From positions 142,597 to 206,596 of the forward strand of contig NZ_RKLN01000007.1 of NCBI RefSeq assembly GCF_004011835.1: a DNA stretch of 64,000 nt, given 5' to 3'. A program made the translations under genes and the position numbers. The notes under the pieces are model-generated. The model did no database searches, was not told the origin of the DNA, and was given only the letters and a program-made list of their open reading frames with translations. The DNA is from Rhodococcus spongiicola. GTDB lineage: Bacteria; Actinomycetota; Actinomycetes; Mycobacteriales; Mycobacteriaceae. Positions 17,056-26,595 of this stretch are shown one piece after another (positions within the stretch are counted from its first letter, which is position 1; each line of letters starts with the position of its first letter).

Positions 17056-17757
17056 CTAGCCACGACAGCTACGGATCGCGGCGACCTTGCGGTTCATGAC
17101 GTGCCGGATCACCGTCCGGAACATGAGGTTCCGAACCCCGGTGAGGTTGGTCCCGTGCTTGCGGTAGAAGTCGTCAGGGTCTTCGTACGTGCCGAGGTCG
17201 CGGTTCACTCCGGTCTTCTGAATCGCGGTGTCGGTGCCGGTCCACGCCACCGGTGGATCATCGATGTTCTCAGTGCCCGCGCCGTACCCGAGGAATGCGC
17301 CATCCGAGGCGACCTTGTTGCGTAATCCGGACAGGTAGTCGGCGTCCAGGATGACGCCTTCCAGATCGACCCACCGGTCTTCGAACCGGACCTCCGCCCA
17401 GCTGTGAAGGATGTCTCGCGGGGCCAGGCGGTAGAGGATTCCGTCCACGACGCCCTTCTGCAGGCGCTTGTCGATGGTTGCCCCGTGGAACCGGCAGGGC
17501 ACGTCGACGGCCCTCAGTAGAGCCATCAGGAGTGAGGTCTTCGTGTTGCACTGGCCGTATCCGTCGGCGAGCACCTGGGAGGCGGCCAGTTCGTCGGATG
17601 TGTTGTATCCGAAGCCGATCTCGTTCCTGACGAAGTCGTAGACCGCGCCGATGCGGATTCCGTAGGGGAGATCGCGCCATCCGCGCTTTGCCACGAGCGC
17701 CTGAACGGAAGGGCGGTCGTAGTCGAGGATGGGGGTGGGCCGTAGTTGAACTTCCAT
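17056..17757 (-). CDS. transglutaminase-like cysteine protease-fold protein
   Basis: A 233-aa protein read from the ATG at 17757. The transglutaminase-like core has all three catalytic positions: Cys70 in GYGQCNTKT, His118 in LHSWAEVRF and Asp131 in VDLEG. The N-terminal part (RPTPILDYDRPSVQALV) is a small helical lead-in, and the C-terminus is basic (RHVMNRKVAAIRSCRG). No signal peptide, so cytoplasmic. Relatives include proteases and peptide-modifying enzymes; the substrate cannot be told. The next gene on this strand, the AraC regulator, ends at 17832, 75 bp upstream. Confidence 0.85.
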   Translation of the reverse strand: MEVQLRPTPILDYDRPSVQALVAKRGWRDLPYGIRIGAVYDFVRNEIGFGYNTSDELAASQVLADGYGQCNTKTSLLMALLRAVDVPCRFHGATIDKRLQKGVVDGILYRLAPRDILHSWAEVRFEDRWVDLEGVILDADYLSGLRNKVASDGAFLGYGAGTENIDDPPVAWTGTDTAIQKTGVNRDLGTYEDPDDFYRKHGTNLTGVRNLMFRTVIRHVMNRKVAAIRSCRG

Positions 17758-17831
17758 GAACCGAACGTATGCATAGCGGGCGACGGAGGCTTGAACTTTG
17801 CGGCTGACCTTCCGGATGGTGCCCGGTCCGA

Positions 17832-18620
17832 TCAGTTGGTGCCTTCGGGCCACACGTCGGGGTCGAACCTCATACCGAGGAGGGCCGACGGGCTGAGGCC
17901 GAAATTGCTCTTGAACACCCGACTGAGGTGCGAGGAGTCGCTGAAGCCGGCCGCGACAGCAGCGTCCGTCAGGTTGTCACCGCCCGCCACTCGCTCGGCC
18001 ACCGTCCGTAGACGCAGCCACAGTCCGTACCGCCGGAAAGGGATACCCACTTCTCGGGTGAACAGGTGAGTCAAGCGTGACGGAGAAATGTGGGCCTCGG
18101 CCGCCGCCCGCGCGAGAGTGGGCCGTGAACCGGAGTTCTGCTCCAAGTACCGCAGCGCGGAGCGCACCGGTTCGGACAGCTGGGCAGGCAGTTTCGGCGC
18201 TTGCGGGGTGACGGCCCGAACCAGACAGTCGATGGCGGTCACGGTGTTCGACTCTTCGGAGTGCTCGGTGACGATACGTGTAAGAGCGTCCTCGAAGTCC
18301 TGGCCACGGCTACGTTCGCCCACGACGCTGAGTCCCCGGCCACGCGGGCCGAAGGGCTCGACGAGCACCAGGAGCAGGCTGTGAGAGTTGCAGCGCAATC
18401 GGTGCCGTAGCCCGCTCGGAACGACGGCGGCCGAGGCGTGAAGGTCGTCGTCCTCGAACTCGAGGACGAACGGCTCGTCCAGGGTGACCATTACCTGCAC
18501 GGCGTGGTGGGCGTGGAGACTCGCATCGCCGCCGGCACCACGGTAGAGAACCGCCCCGGGGGTCAAGGTGAGCGTTCCGCTCCACGGGAAGCGGGCAGGG
18601 GTCACCGGTTCCGCCGACAT
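17832..18620 (-). CDS. AraC family transcriptional regulator
   Basis: A 262-aa regulator. Residues 1-135 form a cupin-like sensor domain (HAHHAVQVMVTL, VVPSGLRHRL). Residues about 155-255 form the two-helix-turn-helix AraC domain, with ISPSRLTHLFTREVGIPFRRY and the signature AAVAAGFSDSSHLSRVFKSNFGLSPS. ATG at 18620. It may control the transglutaminase-like gene downstream on the same strand; no operator is identified. Confidence 0.9.
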   Translation of the reverse strand: MSAEPVTPARFPWSGTLTLTPGAVLYRGAGGDASLHAHHAVQVMVTLDEPFVLEFEDDDLHASAAVVPSGLRHRLRCNSHSLLLVLVEPFGPRGRGLSVVGERSRGQDFEDALTRIVTEHSEESNTVTAIDCLVRAVTPQAPKLPAQLSEPVRSALRYLEQNSGSRPTLARAAAEAHISPSRLTHLFTREVGIPFRRYGLWLRLRTVAERVAGGDNLTDAAVAAGFSDSSHLSRVFKSNFGLSPSALLGMRFDPDVWPEGTN

Positions 18621-18646
18621 GGCAGCCGCCAGCGATCCGTGCCGGA

Positions 18647-19105
18647 TCAGGCGCGGTTGCGGACGAACTCGAGCGCGCGGTCCGCGTGCAGATTGGCCCG
18701 CATCTCGCTCGAGATCACCTCGAGCACCGTGCGATCGGTGTCGATGACGAAAGTGCTCCGCTTGACCGGGGTGATCTTGCCCAGCAGGCCACGTTTGACG
18801 CCGAACTGCTCGGCGACCGTGCCGTCCACGTCGGCCAGCAAGGGGTAGTCGAACGACTGTTCACTAGCGAAGCCGGACTGCTTCTCGACATCGTCGCGGC
18901 TGATCCCGGCGACGGACGCCCCTGCCTCGGCGAACTCACTCGCGAGGTCCCGGAAATGGCACGCCTCGGCCGTGCACACCGGTGTAGATGCCGCGGGGTA
19001 GAAGAACAGCACGAGTGGTCCGTCCGAGAGCAGTGATGTCAGGGTGCGGCGGGTGCCGTCCTGGTCGGGAAGTTCGAATTCGGGTGCGCGCTCACCTGGC
19101 TTCAT
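18647..19105 (-). CDS. bcpB: thiol peroxidase, BCP/PrxQ type
   Basis: A 152-aa peroxiredoxin reducing hydroperoxides with thioredoxin-type reductants. Peroxidatic Cys44 and putative resolving Cys49 lie in [14 protein letters not shown], the C-x4-C arrangement of atypical two-cysteine Prx[12 protein letters not shown] and VKRSTFVID are further family blocks. ATG at 19105. It diverges from trpE with only 58 bp between starts, the same arrangement as bcpB and trpE in mycobacteria, so the symbol follows synteny. Confidence 0.88.
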   Translation of the reverse strand: MKPGERAPEFELPDQDGTRRTLTSLLSDGPLVLFFYPAASTPVCTAEACHFRDLASEFAEAGASVAGISRDDVEKQSGFASEQSFDYPLLADVDGTVAEQFGVKRGLLGKITPVKRSTFVIDTDRTVLEVISSEMRANLHADRALEFVRNRA

Positions 19106-19163
19106 GAGCGCTGACGCTACCCGCGACCGCGGCCGAGATCGATGTCCCTGGGATGATGGGTGC

Positions 19164-20762
19164 ATGCGCGGCGAGTCCTCCACCATCCCAGCAGCCTCCT
19201 CGGCCGCCCCGAACCAGGGGCTCCGGCACGATTCGACCACCACCCGTGAGCAGTTCCGGACGCTGGCGGCGGAGCATCGTGTGGTCCCCGTGATCCGAAA
19301 GGTGCTTGCGGACGCCGAGACTCCGCTGTCGGCCTACACCAAGCTGGCGGGCAACCGTCCCGGCACCTTCTTGCTGGAGTCGGCCGAGAACGGGCGGTCG
19401 TGGTCGCGCTGGTCGTTCATCGGGGCGGGCAGCCCCGCCGCCCTGACGGTGCAGGACGGTGAGGCCGCGTGGTTCGGCAACGTGCCCGCGGGTGCTCCGT
19501 CCGGCGGCGATCCATTGGTGGCCCTCGGTCGGACGCTCGAATTGCTGCGTAGCGAGCGACTGCCGGACCTGCCGCCACTGACGGGCGGCATGGTCGGTTT
19601 CCTCGGGTACGACGCCGTGCGCAGGATCGAGCGGTTGCCCAGCCACGCTGTCGACGATCTCCGTATCCCGGAGATGGTCATGTTGCTCGCGACCGATCTC
19701 GCCGCGGTGGATCACCATGAGGGCGCGATCACACTGATCGCCAATGCGGTCAACTGGGATGGCTCCGACGACCGTGTCGATGAAGCCTACGACGATGCCG
19801 TCGCCCGACTGGACCGGATGACCAATGCGCTCGAGGCGCACGCCCCGTCGACCGTGTCGACGTTCGCGAGGCCGCAACCCGAGTACCGTCGGCAGCGGAC
19901 TACCGAGGACTATGGTTCGGATGTGCTTCGACTCGTCGGGGAGATCGAGGCGGGCGAGGCCTTCCAAGTCGTGTTGTCCCAGCGTTTCGAAATGGATTGT
20001 GCCGCCGAACCGATCGATGTCTATCGGATGCTGCGCGCATCGAATCCGAGTCCTTACATGTACCTGCTACAGGTGCCCGGTGAAGATGGCGGGACCGCCT
20101 TTTCGATCGTCGGCTCGAGCCCTGAGGCGCTCGTCACGGTCAAGGACGGCGTCGCCACCACGCACCCGATCGCAGGCACGCGGTGGCGTGGCGAAACCGA
20201 GGAGGAGGACATCCTGCTCGAGAAGGACCTGCTCGCCGACGAGAAGGAGAACGCGGAACACCTGATGCTGGTGGATCTCGGCCGCAATGATCTCGGTCGG
20301 GTGTGCGAGCCCGGTTCCGTCAAGGTCTACGACTACCGGCACATCGAGCGCTACAGCCATGTGATGCATCTGGTGTCGACGGTGACCGGTCGCCTCGTCG
20401 AGGGAAAGCACGCCCTCGACGCCGTTACTGCCTGCTTCCCTGCCGGTACTCTGTCGGGGGCGCCGAAGATCCGGGCAATGGAACTGATCGACGAACTCGA
20501 GCCGACACGACGCGGTGTCTACGGAGGAATCGTCGGTTACCTGGACTTCGCGGGCGACGCGGACACGGCGATCGCGATCCGCACGGCACTGATCAAGGAC
20601 GGCACCGCGTACGTGCAGGCCGGTGCCGGGGTGGTAGCCGACTCGGACCCTGTCTACGAGGACACCGAGTCCCGGAACAAGGCGATGGCGGTACTCGGCG
20701 CGATCGCCGCGGCGCAGACGCTGCGGCCGTTCGGCGGTGGCACGGACGCGGGCGTCCAATGA
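19164..20762 (+). CDS. trpE: anthranilate synthase component I
   Basis: A 532-aa enzyme converting chorismate and ammonia to anthranilate, the first step of tryptophan synthesis. The N-terminal region carries the tryptophan feedback motif LLES (residues 70-73, [11 protein letters not shown]). The C-terminal chorismate-binding domain has [47 protein letters not shown] and [12 protein letters not shown]. The glutaminase partner trpG is not in this window. The C-terminus GTDAGVQ is itself the seed of the 23-bp repeat array that follows, and the stop lies in an ATGA overlap with the first micro-ORF. Confidence 0.96.
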   Translation: MRGESSTIPAASSAAPNQGLRHDSTTTREQFRTLAAEHRVVPVIRKVLADAETPLSAYTKLAGNRPGTFLLESAENGRSWSRWSFIGAGSPAALTVQDGEAAWFGNVPAGAPSGGDPLVALGRTLELLRSERLPDLPPLTGGMVGFLGYDAVRRIERLPSHAVDDLRIPEMVMLLATDLAAVDHHEGAITLIANAVNWDGSDDRVDEAYDDAVARLDRMTNALEAHAPSTVSTFARPQPEYRRQRTTEDYGSDVLRLVGEIEAGEAFQVVLSQRFEMDCAAEPIDVYRMLRASNPSPYMYLLQVPGEDGGTAFSIVGSSPEALVTVKDGVATTHPIAGTRWRGETEEEDILLEKDLLADEKENAEHLMLVDLGRNDLGRVCEPGSVKVYDYRHIERYSHVMHLVSTVTGRLVEGKHALDAVTACFPAGTLSGAPKIRAMELIDELEPTRRGVYGGIVGYLDFAGDADTAIAIRTALIKDGTAYVQAGAGVVADSDPVYEDTESRNKAMAVLGAIAAAQTLRPFGGGTDAGVQ

Positions 20763-21011
20763 ACCCGGACGCGGGCGTCCAATGAACCCGGACGCGGGCG
20801 TCCAATGAACCCGGACGCGGGCGTCCAATGAACCCGGATGCGGGCGTCCAATGAACCCGGATGCGGGCGTCCAATGAACCCGGATGCGGGCGTCCAATGA
20901 ACCCGGACGCGGGCGTCCAATGAACCCGGACGCGGGCGTCCAATGAACCCGGACGCGGGCGTCCAATGAACCCGGACGCGGGCGTCCAATGCTCTCGGAG
21001 GTGGGCAACCA
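20759..21011 (+). repeat. 23-bp tandem array (11 units) of coupled micro-ORFs, MIRU-like
   Basis: Ten copies of a 23-bp unit (ATGAACCCGGACGCGGGCGT plus CCA) start every 23 bp from 20759 to 20966. An eleventh, diverged unit of exactly 23 bp starts at 20989. Each contains an 8-codon ORF plus stop; the peptide is MNPDAGVQ in the ten and MLSEVGNQ in the last. Every stop overlaps the next start (ATGA). The first ATG overlaps the trpE stop and the last TGA overlaps the GTG at 21012. Units four to six carry a silent GAC-to-GAT change. Ribosomes could pass from trpE to the membrane protein through eleven terminate-reinitiate steps. Confidence 0.93.
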
Positions 21012-21731
21012 GTGAGTGAGACCAAGTCCAGCACGCGTGCGACCCGGATCGCGGCGCTACTGCTGGCAGGCGCTGCCCTGTGCCTCTGGGCAGCATCGAG
21101 AATGACGTGGGTGACCGTCGCGTCATCGGACGGACTGGGTGAGGACCGGGTGACCGACTTGGACGGCGGGAACTGGGCGGCCGCGACGACGCCGCTCGCG
21201 CTCGCGCTCGTCGCCGCGATCGCCGCCGCGTTCGCAGTGCGTGGCTGGCTGGTGCGCGTGCTCGGGGTCCTCGTTGCGGTCGTCGGGGTGGTGGCCGCGC
21301 TCCCGGCGATAGGTCTGCTCGCCGGTGGTGCGTCGAACGATCGCGCCGCCGACATCGCCGGATTCGCGCGCGTTGCGACCCAGGTGACAGCCACCGAGGT
21401 CTCGGCCGGGCCGGCCGTGCTGGTGTTGCTCGGTTCGCTCCTTGCGCTTGTTGGTGCTGTCGTGCTGATTCGCAAACCCATTGCGGCGGGGGGACTCTCG
21501 TCGAAGTACGACAGCCCGGCCGCACGGCGCGAGGCTGCCGCCTCGCGCCCAGCCGGTGACGGGAAGCAGGAGCCGCAGACCCAACGCATGCTGTGGGACG
21601 CGCTCGACGCGGGGGAGGACCCGACGGTCGACGACGCCGATCAACGGTCTACCAGCGGTGAACCGAGGGCGGTGACGAATGACGCCACCGAGGACACCGG
21701 TCGTCCGGGTACCCGCCCGGAGAGCGACTGA
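21012..21731 (+). CDS. Trp-region conserved membrane protein (TIGR02234 type)
   Basis: A 239-aa protein found in actinobacterial trp clusters, function unknown. It has about four membrane helices (around residues 12-30, 55-75, 78-98 and 136-158) and a hydrophilic acidic C-terminal tail of about 75 residues. The GTG at 21012 is in a GTGA overlap with the last micro-ORF of the array, so its expression probably depends on ribosomes crossing the array. Length and position match Rv1610-type genes. Confidence 0.85.
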   Translation: MSETKSSTRATRIAALLLAGAALCLWAASRMTWVTVASSDGLGEDRVTDLDGGNWAAATTPLALALVAAIAAAFAVRGWLVRVLGVLVAVVGVVAALPAIGLLAGGASNDRAADIAGFARVATQVTATEVSAGPAVLVLLGSLLALVGAVVLIRKPIAAGGLSSKYDSPAARREAAASRPAGDGKQEPQTQRMLWDALDAGEDPTVDDADQRSTSGEPRAVTNDATEDTGRPGTRPESD

Positions 21732-21808
21732 CCGCGGGCTCTACGCTGAGTCGAGATCCGATGATGTTGCTCACATCGGTTGACATGCCGGAAAGGACTC
21801 GAGCCACG

Positions 21809-22618
21809 ATGACAGTTCTCGACTCGATTCTCGATGGGGTTCGCGCCGATGTTGCCGCCCGCGAAGCCGTCCTCGACCTTGCGGCGGTGAAGGCCGCCGC
21901 GGCAGCAGCCCCGCCGGCACTCGACGCGGCCGCCGCCTTGCGTGCCCCGGGTATCGGTGTCATCGCCGAGGTCAAGCGCGCGAGTCCGTCGAGGGGCGCG
22001 CTGGCTGACATCCCCGACCCCGCGGTGCTCGCATCCGCGTACGAGTCGGGCGGAGCGCGCGTGATCAGCGTTCTGACCGAGGAACGCCGTTTCCACGGAT
22101 CGCTGGCCGACCTCGATACCGTCCGTCAGGCGGTCAACATTCCGATCCTGCGCAAAGACTTCATCGTCGGGCCGTATCAGATCCACGAGGCGCGGGCGCA
22201 CGGCGCGGACGTCATCCTGCTCATCGTCGCCGCACTCGAGCAAAGTGTCCTGGCCTCGCTGCTGGACCGGGTCGAGTCACTCGGTATGACCGCGCTCGTG
22301 GAGGTTCACACCGAGGAGGAGGCGGACCGCGCTCTCGAGGCGGGCGCGAGCGTTATCGGCGTCAACGCCCGCAATCTCAAGACCCTCGAGGTCGACATGG
22401 ACACCTTCGCCCGCATTGCGCCGGGGCTGCCCACTGACGTGGTCAAGATCGCCGAGTCGGGCGTCCGTGGCACCGCGGACCTGCTCGCCTACGCGGGTGC
22501 AGGCGCTGACGCGGTGCTGGTCGGCGAGGGGCTGGTGACCAGTGGTGACCCGCGGGCGGCGGTCGCCGAACTGGTTACCGCCGGCGCCCATCCGTCGTGC
22601 CCCAAGCCTGCTCGCTGA
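21809..22618 (+). CDS. trpC: indole-3-glycerol phosphate synthase
   Basis: A 269-aa barrel converting CdRP to indole-3-glycerol phosphate. Key motifs are [12 protein letters not shown] with Lys56, [36 protein letters not shown] and IAESGVR. ATG at 21809, preceded by GGAAAGGACTCG. It is 77 bp after the membrane protein gene and 59 bp before trpB. trpD is absent. Confidence 0.96.
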   Translation: MTVLDSILDGVRADVAAREAVLDLAAVKAAAAAAPPALDAAAALRAPGIGVIAEVKRASPSRGALADIPDPAVLASAYESGGARVISVLTEERRFHGSLADLDTVRQAVNIPILRKDFIVGPYQIHEARAHGADVILLIVAALEQSVLASLLDRVESLGMTALVEVHTEEEADRALEAGASVIGVNARNLKTLEVDMDTFARIAPGLPTDVVKIAESGVRGTADLLAYAGAGADAVLVGEGLVTSGDPRAAVAELVTAGAHPSCPKPAR

Positions 22619-22677
22619 GCTGCCCGGGCCCTGGACCCGACCGTTCGTTCTCGTCGGAATTGGGGCAGACTGGTGAG

Positions 22678-24006
22678 GTGACTTCACGCAACGAGGCCCT
22701 CGTCTCCAAGGGTGGGAATCTGCCCACCGCCAGCGCCGGTCTGACCGAGCACTCGGGCCATGACCCCGATCCAGGCGGCCACTGGGGTGTCTTCGGTGGA
22801 CGTCACGTCCCTGAGGCACTCATGGCGGTCATCGAAGAGGTCACGGCCGAGTACGAGAAGGCCCGCGCTGATAGTTCCTTTCTGGATGAACTGGACCGCC
22901 TGCAACGCGACTACGCGGGCCGTCCGTCACCGATCTTCGAGGCGACCCGACTGAGTGAGCACGCCGGGGGTGCGCGGATCATCCTCAAGCGAGAAGACCT
23001 CAACCACACCGGGTCTCACAAGATCAACAATGTCCTCGGTCAGGTGTTGCTCGCGAGTCGGATGGGCAAGACCAGGGTCATCGCCGAGACCGGTGCCGGT
23101 CAACACGGGGTCGCTACAGCGACCGCATGCGCACTTCTGGGAATCGAGTGCATCATCTACATGGGCGCGGTCGACACCCGGCGCCAGGCGCTCAACGTCG
23201 CCCGGATGCGCCTGCTCGGCGCCGAGGTCGTGTCCGTCGAATCCGGCTCGGCGACTTTGAAGGACGCGATCAACGAGGCTCTTCGTGACTGGGTAACGAA
23301 TGCCGACCGCACCTACTACTGCTTCGGTACTGCTGCCGGACCGCACCCCTTCCCGATGATGGTGCGTGACTTCCAGCGCGTCGTCGGTCTCGAGGCGCGC
23401 GCGCAGGTTCAGGCCGCAACCGGACGTCTACCCGACGCCGTCGTGGCGTGTGTCGGTGGCGGTTCGAACGCAATCGGCATCTTCCATGCGTTCCTCGGTG
23501 ATCCGTCGGTGAAGCTGGTCGGGTACGAGGCCGCCGGAGACGGCGTCGAGTCCGGTCGGCACGCCGCGACGTTCACAGGTGGTTCACCGGGGGCCTTCCA
23601 GGGCGCCTATTCGTACCTTCTGCAGGACGACGACGGGCAGACGATCGAGTCTCATTCGATCTCGGCGGGTCTGGACTACCCGGGTGTCGGCCCCGAGCAC
23701 GCCTACCTCAAGGACACCGGGCGTGCCTCGTACGAACCGATCACGGACGCCGAGGCAATGGACGCTTTCCTCCTGCTCTCCCGTACGGAGGGCATCATCC
23801 CGGCGATCGAGTCCGCGCATGCTGTGGCCGGCGCGCTCGCGCTCGGCCGTGAGTTGGGCGACGGCGCGATCATCCTGGTGAACCTGTCCGGCCGTGGGGA
23901 CAAGGACATGGACACCGCAGCGAAGTGGTTCGGGTTGGTAGACGATGCCGCGAGCAGTTCGAGCAAGGCCGCGAGCAATTCGAGCAAGAAGGGTACGACC
24001 AAGTGA
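22678..24006 (+). CDS. trpB: tryptophan synthase beta chain
   Basis: A 442-aa PLP enzyme condensing indole and serine to tryptophan. Lys115 in HTGSHKINN binds [21 protein letters not shown] and LSGRGDKD complete the site. The GTG at 22678 is preceded by GGTGAG. The C-terminal extension contains a perfect-length 21-bp tandem duplication (23947-23988), giving [15 protein letters not shown]. The stop overlaps trpA by GTGA. Confidence 0.96.
   Translation: MTSRNEALVSKGGNLPTASAGLTEHSGHDPDPGGHWGVFGGRHVPEALMAVIEEVTAEYEKARADSSFLDELDRLQRDYAGRPSPIFEATRLSEHAGGARIILKREDLNHTGSHKINNVLGQVLLASRMGKTRVIAETGAGQHGVATATACALLGIECIIYMGAVDTRRQALNVARMRLLGAEVVSVESGSATLKDAINEALRDWVTNADRTYYCFGTAAGPHPFPMMVRDFQRVVGLEARAQVQAATGRLPDAVVACVGGGSNAIGIFHAFLGDPSVKLVGYEAAGDGVESGRHAATFTGGSPGAFQGAYSYLLQDDDGQTIESHSISAGLDYPGVGPEHAYLKDTGRASYEPITDAEAMDAFLLLSRTEGIIPAIESAHAVAGALALGRELGDGAIILVNLSGRGDKDMDTAAKWFGLVDDAASSSSKAASNSSKKGTTK
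23947..23988 (+). repeat. 21-bp tandem duplication at the trpB 3' end
   Basis: GCCGCGAGCAGTTCGAGCAAG is followed by a copy with one G-to-A change. The 21-bp length keeps the frame and adds seven Ser/Ala/Lys residues to TrpB just before the trpA overlap. Confidence 0.85.
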
Positions 24007-24806
24007 GCCAACGAGAGTCACGCCTGGCGCCGACGTTCGCCCATTGCCGGGAGGAGAAGCGTGCGGCGCTCGTCGGCTATCTGCCTGCCGGCTACCCGGA
24101 CGTGCCACGGTCGATCGAGGTCTTCAAAGCGATGGTCGATTCGGGCTGCGACATCATCGAGGTCGGCGTTGCGTACTCCGATCCGGTGATGGACGGGCCG
24201 ACGATCCAGTTAGCAGCCGAGACCGCTCTGCGCAACGGGGTACGGGTTCGCGACGTGTTCACGGTCGTCGAGCAGATCGCCGCCGTCGGCGGTAAGGCCG
24301 TCGTGATGACGTACTGGAACCCGGTCCTCAAGTACGGAGTCGACGCCTTCTCACGCGACCTCGCTTCTGCCGGTGGCCTCGGCATGATCACACCGAACCT
24401 GATCCCCGAGGAGGCTGGTGAATGGATGGAGGCGTCCGAGCGCCACCATCTCGACCGCATCTTCCTGGTGGCACCGTCGTCGACGGAGGAGCGTCTGGTT
24501 CTGACGCTAGAGGCGAGCAGTGGCTTCAGCTACGCGGCGTCGACGATGGGCGTTACCGGCGCCCGGGACAAAGTCTCCTCCATGGCGCCCGAACTGACGG
24601 CCCGTATCCGCGCGCACTCCGACATCCCGGTCGGAGTCGGTCTGGGCGTGCGTTCTGGTGCCCAGGCGGCCGAAATCGCGTCGTATGCAGATGCCGTCAT
24701 CGTCGGTTCAGCGATCGTCTCGGCCGTCGAACAGGGGCTCGGTGCGGTACGGGCGCTGACCGCGGATCTCGCGCAGGGAGTGCGCTCGGCTAGCGTAGCC
24801 TCGTGA
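24003..24806 (+). CDS. trpA: tryptophan synthase alpha chain
   Basis: A 267-aa barrel cleaving indole-3-glycerol phosphate to indole. Glu53 and Asp60 in [16 protein letters not shown] are the catalytic acids; [10 protein letters not shown] and [11 protein letters not shown] bind phosphate. The GTG at 24003 overlaps the trpB stop, and the TGA overlaps the lgt GTG, so trpB-trpA-lgt are translationally coupled. Confidence 0.96.
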   Translation: MSQRESRLAPTFAHCREEKRAALVGYLPAGYPDVPRSIEVFKAMVDSGCDIIEVGVAYSDPVMDGPTIQLAAETALRNGVRVRDVFTVVEQIAAVGGKAVVMTYWNPVLKYGVDAFSRDLASAGGLGMITPNLIPEEAGEWMEASERHHLDRIFLVAPSSTEERLVLTLEASSGFSYAASTMGVTGARDKVSSMAPELTARIRAHSDIPVGVGLGVRSGAQAAEIASYADAVIVGSAIVSAVEQGLGAVRALTADLAQGVRSASVAS

Positions 24807-25792
24807 CCTCTACGCAGTTACTCGCTTATATCCCGAGTCCACCCCAGGGCGTGTGGCAAGTGGGTCCGCTCGCTCTGCGTGCGTACGCGCTTTGCATCAT
24901 CGTCGGCATCATCGTAGCGATCGTTTGGGGTGATCGGCGATGGGTCGCCCGCGGCGGCGAGAAGGGAACGGTCCTAGACATCGCCGTCTGGGCCGTCCCG
25001 TTCGGTTTGATCGGTGGTCGCCTCTACCACGTGATCACGGACGCTCCGACGTACTTCGGTTCCGGCGGTAACCCCGTCGACGCGCTCAAGATTTGGCAAG
25101 GCGGCCTGGGAATCTGGGGTGCGGTGGCACTAGGTGCGGTGGGCGCCTGGATCGGGTGCCGACGCCGTGGCATCCCGCTTCCGGCCTTCGGTGACGCGAT
25201 CGCACCAGGCATCGTGCTCGCGCAGGCGATCGGACGCCTCGGCAACTGGTTCAACCAGGAACTATTCGGACGTGAGACGACAGTGCCGTGGGGTCTCGAG
25301 ATCTACGAGCGTGTCGACGCGTCGGGTCGTATCGACTCGCTCAACGGCGTATCGAACGGTGTCGTCCTACAGGTGGTCCACCCGACGTTTCTGTACGAAT
25401 TGCTGTGGAATCTGCTCGTCGTACTGCTGCTGGTGGTGGTTGATCGACGGTTCAAGGTCGGGCACGGCAGACTGTTCGCGCTGTACGTGGCGGGGTACTG
25501 CGCGGGTCGCTTCTGGATCGAACTAATGCGCTCCGACTATGCGACCGAGATTCTCGGAATCCGGGTCAACTCCTTCACCTCGGCGATCGTGTTCGTCTGT
25601 GCCGTGGCCTACTTCGTTCTTGCAAAGAAGGGCCGGGAAGAGCCGGAGGAGTTGCAGCCGCGCGGCAGGAGCGGCGGGAGAGATTCGGACGGTGATGTTG
25701 TCGCGACCGTAGGTAACAATGACCCACACGAATCCGCTGATTCCGACCGGGCCGACACGGATCGGTCCGATGCGAAGGGGGAAGAGAGTTGA
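24803..25792 (+). CDS. lgt: prolipoprotein diacylglyceryl transferase
   Basis: A 329-aa membrane enzyme that attaches diacylglycerol to the lipobox cysteine of prolipoproteins. There are about seven helices. Signature segments are GGRLYHVITD, WQGGLGIWGA, IGRLGNWFNQELFGR (Lgt signature) and HPTFLYELLWN. A hydrophilic Asp/Ser-rich tail of about 55 residues is typical of actinobacterial Lgt. The GTG overlaps trpA and the stop overlaps the next gene (TTGA). Lgt would process lipoproteins such as those at 43849-44790 and 59304-60230. Confidence 0.95.
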   Translation: MTSTQLLAYIPSPPQGVWQVGPLALRAYALCIIVGIIVAIVWGDRRWVARGGEKGTVLDIAVWAVPFGLIGGRLYHVITDAPTYFGSGGNPVDALKIWQGGLGIWGAVALGAVGAWIGCRRRGIPLPAFGDAIAPGIVLAQAIGRLGNWFNQELFGRETTVPWGLEIYERVDASGRIDSLNGVSNGVVLQVVHPTFLYELLWNLLVVLLLVVVDRRFKVGHGRLFALYVAGYCAGRFWIELMRSDYATEILGIRVNSFTSAIVFVCAVAYFVLAKKGREEPEELQPRGRSGGRDSDGDVVATVGNNDPHESADSDRADTDRSDAKGEES

Positions 25793-26499
25793 TCGATCTC
25801 AGCAAGCCGGGCGGCCAAGAGCCAGATCCCCAGGAACCGGATCGTCCCGAGACGCCGTCATTCGGCTCACCCTTCGACTACGACGCGACGGCCGAAGCAT
25901 CGCTGACCGAGTCGACGTCGGGCACTGCGGCGGTGCCGCCGTCGGGGGGAAACAGTGCGGGCCCGGGCTGGGACACGTATTCCGGGGTGGGGAACGGCCC
26001 CGGCTGGGGAAACGCGCCAAGTTACCCGCCGCCCGCCAGTGACCCCTTGGCATCCGCGTCGGGTCCCATCTACGGAACACCGCAGCCCGACTACGGCCAG
26101 CCGAGCGACAGCACGTCGCAGCCACCGCCTAGCTACCCTCCGGTACCGACGTATCCGGCAGCCACCGGGTACCCGGCCGGCGCCTATGGCGACCCGAATG
26201 CCCCCTTCGGACGCGATCCGGTGACCGGTGAGCCGTTCTCGGACAAGTCCAAGACCACCGCGGGTCTCCTGCAGATCCTCCTGGGGTTCATATCCGTCCC
26301 AGGGGTTGGCCGGCTCTACATCGGCAGTATCGGAATCGGCCTCACCCAGTTGCTGGTGTTCTGGCTGGGGTTGATCACAACCATCGTTTTGGTGGGGTTT
26401 GTCATCTTCCCTGTCATCTGGATCTGGGCCTTCGTCGACGGAATCTTGATGCTCACCGGCAGCGTCCGTGACCCCCAGGGCCGACCGCTGAGGAGTTGA
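25789..26499 (+). CDS. TM2 domain membrane protein
   Basis: A 236-aa protein starting with a TTG in a TTGA overlap with lgt, preceded by GGGGAAGAGAG. Residues 1-150 are a disordered Pro/Tyr/Gly-rich segment (PPPSYPPVPTYP, GYPAGAYGDPN). Residues 155-225 form a TM2 domain with two helices and the motifs LLGFISVPGVGRLYIGSIGIG and PVIWIWAFVDGILML. TM2 proteins are widespread in actinobacteria; no biochemical role is established. It ends 25 bp before a strong terminator. Confidence 0.85.
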   Translation: MIDLSKPGGQEPDPQEPDRPETPSFGSPFDYDATAEASLTESTSGTAAVPPSGGNSAGPGWDTYSGVGNGPGWGNAPSYPPPASDPLASASGPIYGTPQPDYGQPSDSTSQPPPSYPPVPTYPAATGYPAGAYGDPNAPFGRDPVTGEPFSDKSKTTAGLLQILLGFISVPGVGRLYIGSIGIGLTQLLVFWLGLITTIVLVGFVIFPVIWIWAFVDGILMLTGSVRDPQGRPLRS

Positions 26500-26523
26500 C
26501 CGCCAGGGCTCACGATTCTCCAG

Positions 26524-26560
26524 CACACCGCCCGCGCCGACCTTCGGCGCGGGCGGTGTG
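26524..26560. terminator. terminator of the trp-lgt-TM2 operon
   Basis: A perfect 17-bp stem: CACACCGCCCGCGCCGA (26524-26540) pairs with 26544-26560 around a CCT loop. It follows the TM2 gene by 25 bp and separates the operon from gltB. Confidence 0.85.
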
Positions 26561-26595
26561 CATTCTCGCCATCGCTTCGGGTGGCCTAGGCGCGG

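Noticed and set aside
20593-21589. Long minus-strand open frames repeating [18 protein letters not shown] across the trp array
   Set aside because: They are the antisense reading of the 23-bp array, whose period keeps all frames open; they have no ribosome site and overlap trpE and the membrane protein gene.
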